NCBI GenBank assembly: GCA_018969485.1
Contig: JAGWYG010000004.1
Location: 34,802-98,801 of the forward strand
Reading direction: 5' to 3'
DNA length: 64,000 nucleotides
Source: Chloroflexota bacterium
GTDB lineage: Bacteria; Chloroflexota; Chloroflexia; Chloroflexales; Roseiflexaceae
This document shows, piece by piece, positions 9,639-17,141 of the stretch; within the stretch, counting starts at the first letter, position 1, and the number at the start of each line of letters is the position of its first letter. Under the pieces are notes generated by a model that saw only the letters and a list, made by a program, of their open reading frames with translations, made no database searches and was not told where the DNA came from. The position numbers and the translations under genes were made by a program.

Positions 9639-10631
9639 TCACTCTTCGCGGTTGCCGAGCGTCCGCCGGACTGCCGCGATCACGGTTGCGGCCGTCGGGT
9701 AGTAAATCTCCTCGAGCGCACGGCTTGTCGGCGCCGGAGCATCGGGCAGCGTCACGCGCTGCGGGCGCCCGCGCCATGCACCGACGTCCAGCTGTTCGGC
9801 CACACCCGCGATGATCTCGCCGGCCAGGCCACACAGGCGCCAGCTACCATCGACGGCGACCAGCCGCCCGGTCTTCTGCACCGACGCCACGATCGCTGCG
9901 TCATCGAGCGGATTGATCACGCGCAGATCGATGACCTCGCAATCGATGCCGGCGGCGGCGAGCTGCGCGGCCGCCTGCAGGCACAGCTGCGTCGAGTATC
10001 CGGCACCCACCAGCGTGCAATCGCCGCCCTCACGCAGCACAGCCGGGCGCTGTGTCGCCAGATCCAGCTCGACGATCGGCGTTTCATCCTGCTCGACCTC
10101 GTAGAGCCAGCGATCATCGATGTACAGCACCGGGTCATCGCACAGGACGCTCGCGATCAGCAGATCACGGGCGTCGGCCGCCGTCGCCGGCATGACCACG
10201 CGCAGGCCAGGGATGTGGGCAAACCAGGCGTGCAACGCCTGCGAGTGCTGTGCACCCTGCTCGCCGCCGCGATTGATGATGCCGCGGATCGTCACCGCCG
10301 GACGCGCCTGCCCACCGAACATGTGCGCCCACTTCGCCGCCTGCGACACAATCTGGTCGACGGCCAGGATCATGAAATCCATCCGTGGATGCACCACGAT
10401 CGGCCGGTAGCCACACAGCGACGCGCCGACGGCTGCGCCCGTCACCGCCACCTCGGAGACCGGGCTGTCGATCACGCGCTCGCGGCCGAATTCGATGTCG
10501 AGGTCCTGCATCGAGCTCCCGACGTACCATGGGCTCCACAGCCCCTGACCAAACACGAAGACATTCGGACGGGTGCGCATCGTGTAGCGGAACGCCGCCA
10601 GGATGCCCTGGGCATACGTCATCGTCGTCAT
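9639..10631 (-). CDS. pyruvate dehydrogenase-like E1 component, beta subunit
   Basis: This 330-aa protein has the transketolase pyrimidine-binding domain first and the transketolase C-terminal domain second, as in E1 beta of pyruvate or acetoin dehydrogenases. Recognisable stretches are DSPVSEVAVTGAAVG and EVIDLRVINPLD. The start has GGAGGAACGCG upstream and overlaps the E1 alpha stop by 4 bp. The two subunits would form a thiamine-diphosphate enzyme. No lipoyl E2 or E3 gene is near, and the gene lies between sugar genes, so it may transfer a two-carbon unit to or from a nucleotide sugar rather than feed central metabolism (inference). Confidence 0.82.
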   Translation of the reverse strand: MTTMTYAQGILAAFRYTMRTRPNVFVFGQGLWSPWYVGSSMQDLDIEFGRERVIDSPVSEVAVTGAAVGASLCGYRPIVVHPRMDFMILAVDQIVSQAAKWAHMFGGQARPAVTIRGIINRGGEQGAQHSQALHAWFAHIPGLRVVMPATAADARDLLIASVLCDDPVLYIDDRWLYEVEQDETPIVELDLATQRPAVLREGGDCTLVGAGYSTQLCLQAAAQLAAAGIDCEVIDLRVINPLDDAAIVASVQKTGRLVAVDGSWRLCGLAGEIIAGVAEQLDVGAWRGRPQRVTLPDAPAPTSRALEEIYYPTAATVIAAVRRTLGNREE

Positions 10632-11704
10632 CGCGTTCCTCCACCGGGCAGTGCATACACCAGATCGAGGAGCGCCGCCGTCTCGGGGAACGGTGCCACC
10701 TCAGCGCGCTGCCAGGCCGCGTCGATCTCGTCCTGCACCTCACGATCGAGCGCCGCGGCAGCATCGTGCGAGAACCAGCCGCGGGCGGCGAGCGCCCCGA
10801 CCAGCCGGCCGACGGGGTCACGCTGCTTCCAGATCACGAGATCATCGCCACGACGTACGCCGACGTCCATGTCCTCACGCGGGCCGACGTGGCCACGCCA
10901 GCGATAGGTTACCGCCTCGATGAACGACGGGCCGCCGCCGGCGCGCGCGCGCTGCACAGCTTCCTCGGCGGCCAGCGTCATGGCGCGGACATCATTCCCG
11001 TCGAGGGCATATGCCGGCATGCCGTGTGCACGGGCGAAGCGCGCCAGCGAGTTGCCCGGTTGCCGCAGCGAGATGTGCAGGTGGCTGGCGAAGAAGTTAT
11101 TCTCGCAGACGAAGATCACCGGTAGCTGCAACGCCATCGCCAGGTTCAACGACTCGTGCAGCGCACCCTCTTCCATCGCGCCATCGCCAAAGTAGCTCAC
11201 CGCCACATCGCCCCGGCCATCCATCTTCGCCGCAAGGCCGGCGCCGGTCGCGACGGGCACCGATGCGCCGACGATCGGCACCGAACCGAGAAAGCCCACC
11301 GTCTGGTCGAAGAGGTGCATCGAGCCGCCCATCCCCTTCGACGAACCGGTCACACGACCGAGCACCTCGGCGAACAGGCCGTCGACCGAGCCACCCAGCG
11401 CCAGGAAGTGGCTGTGCGAGCGGTGCGCGCCGAACACCCGGTCGCTCGCGCGCAGCGGGCTCGAGACGCCGACGGCGATCGCTTCCTGGCCGATGCCCAG
11501 ATGGGCCGGGCAGCGGATCTTGCCCGCCGTGACCATGTCGCCGATCTTTTCTTCGGCCTTGCGGATCACCAGCATGGCGCGCAGTTGCTCGATCAGCACC
11601 TCAAGGTCGGCGCCATCGATGGCGATCGGCGCACGATAGGCATCCGGCTGATCGAGATGATCGGGCAGCATCAATGCGTCATGTTCAGTCACACCAGCCC
11701 TCAT
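10628..11704 (-). CDS. pyruvate dehydrogenase-like E1 component, alpha subunit
   Basis: This is a 358-aa protein. The thiamine diphosphate-binding motif begins with GDG at 173-175 (GDGAMEEG) and ends at the Asn pair near 202-203, as in E1 alpha. The phosphorylation-loop-like region HRSHSHFLALGG and the SKGMGGSMH stretch are conserved. ATG 11704 overlaps the aminotransferase stop (ATGA); a GTG four codons later, with GAGGG upstream, is an alternative start. It pairs with the E1 beta gene, which it overlaps by 4 bp. The sugar-operon context is unusual for a dehydrogenase E1. Confidence 0.85.
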   Translation of the reverse strand: MRAGVTEHDALMLPDHLDQPDAYRAPIAIDGADLEVLIEQLRAMLVIRKAEEKIGDMVTAGKIRCPAHLGIGQEAIAVGVSSPLRASDRVFGAHRSHSHFLALGGSVDGLFAEVLGRVTGSSKGMGGSMHLFDQTVGFLGSVPIVGASVPVATGAGLAAKMDGRGDVAVSYFGDGAMEEGALHESLNLAMALQLPVIFVCENNFFASHLHISLRQPGNSLARFARAHGMPAYALDGNDVRAMTLAAEEAVQRARAGGGPSFIEAVTYRWRGHVGPREDMDVGVRRGDDLVIWKQRDPVGRLVGALAARGWFSHDAAAALDREVQDEIDAAWQRAEVAPFPETAALLDLVYALPGGGTR

Positions 11705-12810
11705 GTGTAGAATTCACGAATGGTGGCACACACATACGCCAGATCATCATCCGAGAGCGAGGTGTTCATCGGTAACATCAGACAGCGGGTGAACATGTGC
11801 TCGGTGTACGGCAGGCTGGCATGAATGCCCAGGGCCTCGATCTGGTGCACGGCCTTGCCGCCCCACTGGATCAGCGTGCCGATGCCGCGCTCCCGGAGAA
11901 ACGCCTTCAGTTCGTCGCGGCGCTCGGCCTCGAGCTCGTAGTTCTGGTAAACATCGAAGTGCCGTGGATCACTGTCGGGCGCAGGCGGCAGCTGCACCTG
12001 CGGCAGGTCACCGAGATGCGCCTGGTAGTAGGCGGCGATCGCACGCCGTCGCGTCATCTCCTCGCCATAGAACTGCAGCTTGTAGTCGAGGATCGCCGCC
12101 TGCATGTTGTCGAGCCGCGAGTTCAGCCCCCAGCCGATGACATCGCCGTGCCGGTTGCGCCCGTGGTCACGCATCGCGTAGAGCGCATCATAGAGCGGTT
12201 CGTCATTCGTCAGGATGGCGCCGCCGTCGCCGAAGCTCCCCAGCACCTTCGCCGGATAGAAGCTGATCGTCCCCGCCAGGCCAAAGGTGCCGGCGGCACG
12301 GCCACGGAAGCGCGAGCCGAGCCCCTGTGCGGCATCCTCGATGATCAGCAGCCCGTGCTCGTCGGCGATCGCCTGCAGGGCATCCATGTCGGCGGTGCGG
12401 CCGTTCAGCTGGGTCGGCATGATCGCACGGGTACGCGACGTGATTGCCGTGGCGACTGCCGCCGGATCGATCATGTGATCGGCACGGCAGTCGACAGGTA
12501 CTGGTGTCGCACCGACAAAATGGATCGATGCTGCCGTCGCAACATAGGTGTGCGACGCGAAGATGACCTCGTCGCCGGTACCGATCCCCGCCGCCCGCAG
12601 CGCCAGCCAGATCGCGTCGGTGCCATTGGCGACGCCGAGCGCAAAACGCGCGCCGGTGAACCGCGCCAGATTGTGCTCGAACGCCTCCAGGTCACGCTGC
12701 AGGATGTACGCGCCACGCTGCGCGACATCGCGCACGACGCCCAGCAGGCCTTCCTCGTACTGTTTGTACACATGCGGATAGTTGAAGAACGGCACCGACC
12801 GCTGGCCCAT
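11701..12810 (-). CDS. DegT/DnrJ/EryC1/StrS-type PLP-dependent sugar aminotransferase
   Basis: This is a 369-aa protein. The PLP-binding features of the family are visible: IIEDAAQGLG (Asp159, Gln162) and the Schiff-base lysine K188 in SFYPAKVLGSFGDGG. These enzymes transaminate a keto group of a nucleotide-linked sugar, usually with glutamate. The start has AAGGAG 6 nt upstream. It begins 33 bp after the methyltransferase stop and overlaps E1 alpha by 4 bp. The product is likely an amino sugar used in a surface polysaccharide; the exact sugar is not readable. Confidence 0.88.
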   Translation of the reverse strand: MGQRSVPFFNYPHVYKQYEEGLLGVVRDVAQRGAYILQRDLEAFEHNLARFTGARFALGVANGTDAIWLALRAAGIGTGDEVIFASHTYVATAASIHFVGATPVPVDCRADHMIDPAAVATAITSRTRAIMPTQLNGRTADMDALQAIADEHGLLIIEDAAQGLGSRFRGRAAGTFGLAGTISFYPAKVLGSFGDGGAILTNDEPLYDALYAMRDHGRNRHGDVIGWGLNSRLDNMQAAILDYKLQFYGEEMTRRRAIAAYYQAHLGDLPQVQLPPAPDSDPRHFDVYQNYELEAERRDELKAFLRERGIGTLIQWGGKAVHQIEALGIHASLPYTEHMFTRCLMLPMNTSLSDDDLAYVCATIREFYT

Positions 12811-12842
12811 GAACTACTCCTTGCCTGCATACAGGCGCTCAG

Positions 12843-13634
12843 CTACGCATCAGTCGTCCGCACCTTCCGCGCCGCGCCGTACAACACCTTGTGTACGGTA
12901 TCGGGGCGGTCGGTCGCGATTCGGGATGGCGGCGTATACGGCGCCATCCCCTCGGTGATCTCACGTGGCATCGCTACCAGACCACCAAACATCAGCTGTT
13001 TCAGCAGTTTCTTGCCAGCCATGCTGCTCGGCATCAGATGCAGGTCAGTGGCCAGCTTTTTGATTGGACGCAAGAGCTTCTGGCGCCATGAGACAGTGGC
13101 GGTAGAGAGATATGCGCTCAGCTCTGTCGTGAACCCGTGACGCGCGAAGAGCCCGGTGAGCTCGACAGCACCATGGTAGGTGTGACTGTAGGGGCTGGGG
13201 GTGAAATCAAACAGATCCTTGTTGGCGTTGGCGATCAGGACGACGCCGTCGTCCCGGAGCACGCGACGGCATTCGCGCATGAACTGTTCGGCATCGGGCA
13301 GATAATAGAGCGCCTCGAACAGGATGATCACATCCGCCGTCTGGTCGCCGTAGGGCATGTGCGACGCATCGAACTGCTGAAGCTCGACACGGTCGCCGTA
13401 GTGGGCCCGGGCCGTCTCCAGGATGCTCTCGGTGATGTCGCCCGCCCGCACGCTCCGCGCCCGCCGCGCCAGGTAGCCGAGCCCCGGGCCGGTACCGCAC
13501 GCCGCCTCGATGACATCCTTGCCATCGCAGTATGTCGCGGCCCAGTAGTAGCGATGGCACATCCGCTCGACCTGCTCGCGAGAGATGTCATCGCCGGCAA
13601 GCTCGGTGACGGTCGAGTAGTCTGTGACGGTCAT
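12843..13634 (-). CDS. SAM-dependent methyltransferase (class I)
   Basis: This is a 263-aa protein starting at ATG 13634 with AGGAG 8 nt upstream. A longer in-frame reading up to 13829 would run through the promoter and is rejected. The SAM-binding motif I is EAACGTGPG at 43-51, followed by the usual acidic residue (GDITE) and a motif IV region DVIILFEALYYL. It is the first gene of the sugar operon, so a nucleotide sugar or glycan is the likely substrate. The C-terminal 100 residues are basic and not recognised. Confidence 0.8.
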   Translation of the reverse strand: MTVTDYSTVTELAGDDISREQVERMCHRYYWAATYCDGKDVIEAACGTGPGLGYLARRARSVRAGDITESILETARAHYGDRVELQQFDASHMPYGDQTADVIILFEALYYLPDAEQFMRECRRVLRDDGVVLIANANKDLFDFTPSPYSHTYHGAVELTGLFARHGFTTELSAYLSTATVSWRQKLLRPIKKLATDLHLMPSSMAGKKLLKQLMFGGLVAMPREITEGMAPYTPPSRIATDRPDTVHKVLYGAARKVRTTDA

Positions 13635-13800
13635 TCGTCTGCTCCTGTGTGCGGCGCGCGCAGCGTGATCCGCAGCCTGCCCCGCAGGCCGGGCGACCAA
13701 CCCATGCGACTCCGCGGCGGATGATGACGCAATCGCCGATCCGTTGACGGCCGGTCCGGCAGCCGGCTCACCCGTATGTTCGGCCCGGCGGACGCGCCGC

Positions 13801-13829
13801 ATTATAGAAGTGAAGGGATGCACTGTCAA
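13801..13829 (-). promoter_or_regulatory. perfect-consensus sigma70 promoter of the polysaccharide operon
   Basis: On the minus strand the order is TTGACA (13829-13824), a 17-bp spacer and TATAAT (13806-13801). Both hexamers and the spacing are exact consensus. The start point would be near 13794, leaving a leader of about 160 nt before the methyltransferase. Confidence 0.8.
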
Positions 13830-14080
13830 GCCGTACGGTGGCGTCGTAGGGCTATGTCAACGTGCTTGAAGCCCTGCCCCGAGCCCCCGCCGGAGATGGC
13901 GTTGACGTAGTCCTGGCGACGTCGTCGCACCATCGGGCTGGCCATCCGGAGATGCTGCACCACGGAGTGGCCGGCGCGGACACGGGCGGTGGCATGCCAG
14001 GCCAGCGGAGCAGGCCCATCGCATGCAGATGCCTCGCCTGCACGACGGGAGCCGCGGCCCGGCCCCGCCCGGGATCCGGT

Positions 14081-14110
14081 TTGACACCGCGTGAACCGGT
14101 CGGGTACACT
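14081..14110 (+). promoter_or_regulatory. sigma70-type promoter of rseP
   Basis: TTGACA (14081-14086), an 18-bp spacer and TACACT (14105-14110). The start point near 14117 gives a leader of about 57 nt ahead of GTG 14174. Confidence 0.75.
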
Positions 14111-14173
14111 GGCTGCATACGACTCGGGCGTACCAGCCGGCGGTCGCGCAACCGGACAGCAAGGAGCACACGC

Positions 14174-15286
14174 GTGATCGATTCTGTGATCGGGCCGCTC
14201 ACGACCATCGCCGCATTCCTGGCGATGCTCGGTGTCCTCGTCATCGTACACGAGCTCGGCCACTTTCTCACGGCCGTTCGTCTCGGCATCGCCGTCGAAG
14301 AATTCGGCATCGGCTACCCGCCGCGTGCCTTCACGCTCTTCAGGCGCAATGGCGTCAGCTACACCATCAACTGGCTGCCCCTCGGCGGGTTCGTCCGCTT
14401 TGCCGGCGACGGCGACTCCGTCTCCGGCGTCGGCGGTCTGACGCAGGCGGCACCATGGAAGCGCATCATCATCCTGGTCGCCGGTCCGGCGATGAATCTC
14501 ATCCTGGCGATCGCAATCTTCAGCGGGATGTTTCTGGTCAACGGCATCCCCGTCGTTGGGGATGGCGCCACGATCACCGCAGTCTATCCCGACACGCCTG
14601 CGGCCCGCGCCGAATTTCGTGCCGGTGACCGGCTGACCCGGCTCGATGACATCGCCGTCGGCAGCGACCTCAGCGGGTTTGGCGATGTCGCCCGCGACAA
14701 CCTCGGGCAGCCCATCACGGCCGTCGTCCTGCGCGACGGGCAACCCGTGACCCTCACCGTCATCCCTGGTCCGTGGTCCGATGGTACCACAACCATCGAT
14801 GCGGGGTTTGGCTTCTCGTACGAACCAAACGTCACGCTGACGCCGGCGAATCTGCTGGATGCCACCGTCGCCGGCATTCGCCATACGTTCACCGTGTTCA
14901 CGTTCTTCATCGGCGCGATCGGGCAACTGCTTGGCTCGCTCGTGGGCGTCGCCGAGCCGCCGCCCGGCGGCGTCACGGGCGTCGTCGGCATCGCCCGTGG
15001 CACCGGCGAGATCATCGAACGCGATGGCTGGTCGGGCTTTCTGCAATGGACGGCGCTGATCAGCCTGAACCTGTTTCTGGTGAACCTGCTGCCGATCCCG
15101 GCGCTCGACGGCAGCCACATCGTGTTTGCGTTGCTCGAGATGGTGCGTCGGGGGCGGAAGATCCCGGCCGAACGCGAGGCAATGGTGCATGCGTTCGGGT
15201 TCATGGTGCTCATGGGCCTGATGGTTCTGATCACGATCTCTGATGTCGCACAGTGGCTGAGCGGTGCGCCGGTGCTCGGTGGGTGA
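14174..15286 (+). CDS. rseP: RseP/site-2-type intramembrane zinc metalloprotease (M50)
   Basis: This is a 370-aa protein. GTG 14174 is chosen because AAGGAG (14161-14166) lies 7 nt upstream and the promoter ends at 14110. The zinc site HELGH is at 26-30 in the first membrane helix. The second zinc-binding motif LDG is at 311-313 in PIPALDGSHIV. A PDZ domain lies between (about 130-200: TITAVYPDTPAARAEFRAGDRLTRLDD). The family cleaves membrane-bound anti-sigma factors and signal peptides within the bilayer. No anti-sigma factor gene is adjacent; the next four small genes appear co-transcribed. Confidence 0.93.
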   Translation: MIDSVIGPLTTIAAFLAMLGVLVIVHELGHFLTAVRLGIAVEEFGIGYPPRAFTLFRRNGVSYTINWLPLGGFVRFAGDGDSVSGVGGLTQAAPWKRIIILVAGPAMNLILAIAIFSGMFLVNGIPVVGDGATITAVYPDTPAARAEFRAGDRLTRLDDIAVGSDLSGFGDVARDNLGQPITAVVLRDGQPVTLTVIPGPWSDGTTTIDAGFGFSYEPNVTLTPANLLDATVAGIRHTFTVFTFFIGAIGQLLGSLVGVAEPPPGGVTGVVGIARGTGEIIERDGWSGFLQWTALISLNLFLVNLLPIPALDGSHIVFALLEMVRRGRKIPAEREAMVHAFGFMVLMGLMVLITISDVAQWLSGAPVLGG

Positions 15287-15294
15287 GTAAACCG

Positions 15295-15549
15295 ATGAGT
15301 GGCATGCCGCGACGGCTGATCGGCGCAAGCGAACTGGGCGACTACCGCTACTGCCAGCGCAGCTGGTGGCTGCGTCGCGCCGTGCGCCGGGGCGCACGCG
15401 GTGATCACCCGCACCCGATGGCGCACTACGTCGATGGCGTGCACCAGCATCGCCGGCATGGCGCGAGCGTCGCGGTGAGCCGCTGGCTGCTCGTCATCGG
15501 CGCGATGCTGGGGCTGATGGCGCTGCTGGTGCTCGGGTGGTGGCGATGA
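15295..15549 (+). CDS. N-terminal part of a Cas4-like PD-(D/E)XK protein, membrane-anchored
   Basis: This is an 84-aa protein beginning 8 bp after rseP. It reads like the N-terminus of Cas4/Dna2-type nucleases: ASELGDYRYCQRSWWLRR contains the first cluster cysteine, and DGVHQHRRHG carries the motif I histidine. It ends in a single transmembrane helix (SRWLLVIGAMLGLMALLVLGWW). The stop overlaps the start of the next gene (ATGA), which supplies the rest of the nuclease. Either two chains assemble one enzyme or the gene is split by a frameshift. An in-frame GTG at 15283 is a possible longer start. Confidence 0.65.
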   Translation: MSGMPRRLIGASELGDYRYCQRSWWLRRAVRRGARGDHPHPMAHYVDGVHQHRRHGASVAVSRWLLVIGAMLGLMALLVLGWWR

Positions 15550-16067
15550 CCGGACTGCTCGCCGCCCTGGTCCTCGGCGCGGGTGCTGCGGGATGCATCA
15601 TCGCGGCGCTGTCCGTGCGCCGCTCGACTGGCGTCCCGTGGGGGCGCATCGTGAGCGAGGACGTGCGCGGGCGCCGGCATGCCACGACGCTGAGCGCGCC
15701 GCACCTGGGGCTGGTGGGCCGGCCCGACTACCTGCTGGAACTGCATGACGGCTCGCTGGTGCCGGTCGAGGTCAAGCCGGCGCGTCGTGCGCGGCGTGCC
15801 TACGATTCGGACGTGCTGCAGCTCGCGGCGTATTGTGTGCTGGTCGAGGAGACCTACGGCCGGCGCCCGCCGTACGGGCTGCTGCACTATGCACGGCGCA
15901 CATTCCAGCTGCGGTATGAGCCGTCGGTGCGGGCCGAGGTGCTGGCGACGCTCGCGGCAATGCATGCCGCGCTCGAGGCTGCGGTCGCCGTCGATCGTGA
16001 TCACGCCGATGAGGCGCGCTGCCGCGCGTGCGCGCTGGCCAGTCGGTGTGAACAGGCGCTGGTGTGA
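15546..16067 (+). CDS. C-terminal part of a Cas4-like PD-(D/E)XK nuclease, membrane-anchored
   Basis: This is a 173-aa protein starting with a transmembrane helix (GLLAALVLGAGAAGCIIAAL). The nuclease core follows: GRPDYLLE (motif II Asp), VPVEVKPARRAR (motif III ExK) and DVLQLAAYCVLVEE (the QxxxY-like helix). A cysteine cluster C-x2-C-x5-C near the C-terminus (RCRACALASRC) would complete a 4Fe-4S site with the cysteine of the preceding protein. The starts overlap by ATGA. No cas gene or array is in the window, so this is a stand-alone repair or defence-type nuclease rather than a CRISPR component (inference). Confidence 0.7.
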   Translation: MTGLLAALVLGAGAAGCIIAALSVRRSTGVPWGRIVSEDVRGRRHATTLSAPHLGLVGRPDYLLELHDGSLVPVEVKPARRARRAYDSDVLQLAAYCVLVEETYGRRPPYGLLHYARRTFQLRYEPSVRAEVLATLAAMHAALEAAVAVDRDHADEARCRACALASRCEQALV

Positions 16068-16321
16068 CTATGGATGCAGCGATTCGTGCCGCCCGCGCCG
16101 CCGTCATCGACCAACTCGCCCAGGCGCCGGCGGCACCTGACCACGGCGGTGATCTGGCCGACTGGGCGCTCGCCCGCTTCGATGAGTTCGACCGCAGCGG
16201 CGTTCTGCTCCGTGACCAGACGCTCGCCGATGTGCTCGATGTCCTGATGTTCGACGGCGGTGCCGATGGTCTTGGCCGCGATGATCTCGACCGCTTGCGG
16301 CGTATGCTCATGACGCCATGA
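16064..16321 (+). CDS. small protein of unknown function
   Basis: An 85-aa acidic, helical protein. Its GTG start overlaps the stop of the Cas4-like gene (GTGA); an ATG two codons on is an alternative. It contains no motif I recognise. Translational coupling on both sides supports it as a real member of the rseP operon. Confidence 0.55.
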   Translation: MTMDAAIRAARAAVIDQLAQAPAAPDHGGDLADWALARFDEFDRSGVLLRDQTLADVLDVLMFDGGADGLGRDDLDRLRRMLMTP

Positions 16322-16632
16322 GAATCCGCACGCATCCCAAGCTGCGCAGCATGCACGTCGGCGATGAAGTCTATTCGCTGCGCGAGCACATCTATGCGCG
16401 CGTCACCGCAATGTTCCCGGCAGCGGTGTGTGTACATACGATCACGCTCAGCTGGCAGCATGGGGCGACGCTGCAGACGACGCCACAGCTCTGGTGTGCC
16501 GAGGATATCGAGAACCTGAGCATCTGCCGCTCGTGCGGTCTCCGTGATGACCTGGCGTGCGAGTATCCGACGGGTGCGCCATTCCGCCTGTGTCGCTCCT
16601 GTCGGCACCCACGTGGCAGCTGTGCCGGATGA
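16318..16632 (+). CDS. small Cys-rich protein of unknown function
   Basis: A 104-aa protein coupled by ATGA overlap to the previous gene. It has two C-x2-C knuckles in its C-terminal third (CRSCGLRDD and CRSCRHPRG), suggesting a zinc ribbon, plus a WCAEDIENL stretch between. I do not recognise the family. It is the last gene of the rseP cluster. Confidence 0.55.
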   Translation: MRIRTHPKLRSMHVGDEVYSLREHIYARVTAMFPAAVCVHTITLSWQHGATLQTTPQLWCAEDIENLSICRSCGLRDDLACEYPTGAPFRLCRSCRHPRGSCAG

Positions 16633-17141
16633 GGCGCGGACGCGCGCAGCGCGCCCGCCGCATCGCATCACCGCCGAGGCGCGCGTCCACCCGGCGTCGC
16701 GCCCGCTCGCCCCGCACGACGCCGCGGCGCATCGGCGGGCATGCATACGGGGTGCGCGGACGATCCGAGTGCCACCAGCGCGCGGCTGGCGGCCTGACCG
16801 CAGATCGTGGCGCAGCGCCTGGTGGCACGGCCAGCGATCATCACGGACATCGATGAAGAGGCTCGTGCTGTGGTGATCTTGCGGCAATGAATGCATTGAC
16901 GCACAGGATTGGAGCAATACACCACGACGTCTGGCATGGTCGCTGACGAGACGCATGCTACGCCCGGCCTCCCGGCATCGTGTCAGGCCTGCAGCAGAGA
17001 ATCAGGCGGTGGGCGCACTGTCGATATCTGCCGCGCGCAGCCGATCAACGCGCACCCCGCATCGTTGACCAGCACAGCATCCGGGGGGTATACTGTCATT
17101 CAGGGCGGTGGCATCACGCCACCGCGCAGCAGGCGCAGCTC
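16633..17141. other. intergenic region upstream of the HzsA-like gene
   Basis: No credible gene is seen. It contains a slightly less GC-rich section around 16870-16930 and the promoter at 17065-17094. Open frames here have no start site or coding character. Confidence 0.5.
17065..17094 (+). promoter_or_regulatory. sigma70-type promoter of the HzsA-like gene
   Basis: TTGACC (17065-17070), an 18-bp spacer and TATACT (17089-17094). A start near 17101 excludes the upstream in-frame ATG/GTG codons and supports ATG 17142. Confidence 0.7.

Larger units (their letters stand above)
13635..14173. other. divergent intergenic region between the sugar operon and rseP
   Basis: The left part is the leader of the methyltransferase gene and the consensus promoter at 13801-13829. 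The right part carries the rseP promoter at 14081-14110. No gene or RNA was recognised between them. Confidence 0.6.

Noticed and set aside
15537..15560. A programmed -1 frameshift site joining the two Cas4-like frames.
   Set aside because: No slippery heptamer or following stem was found at the junction; the ATGA overlap is an ordinary coupling signal. An indel remains possible and is noted in the finding.
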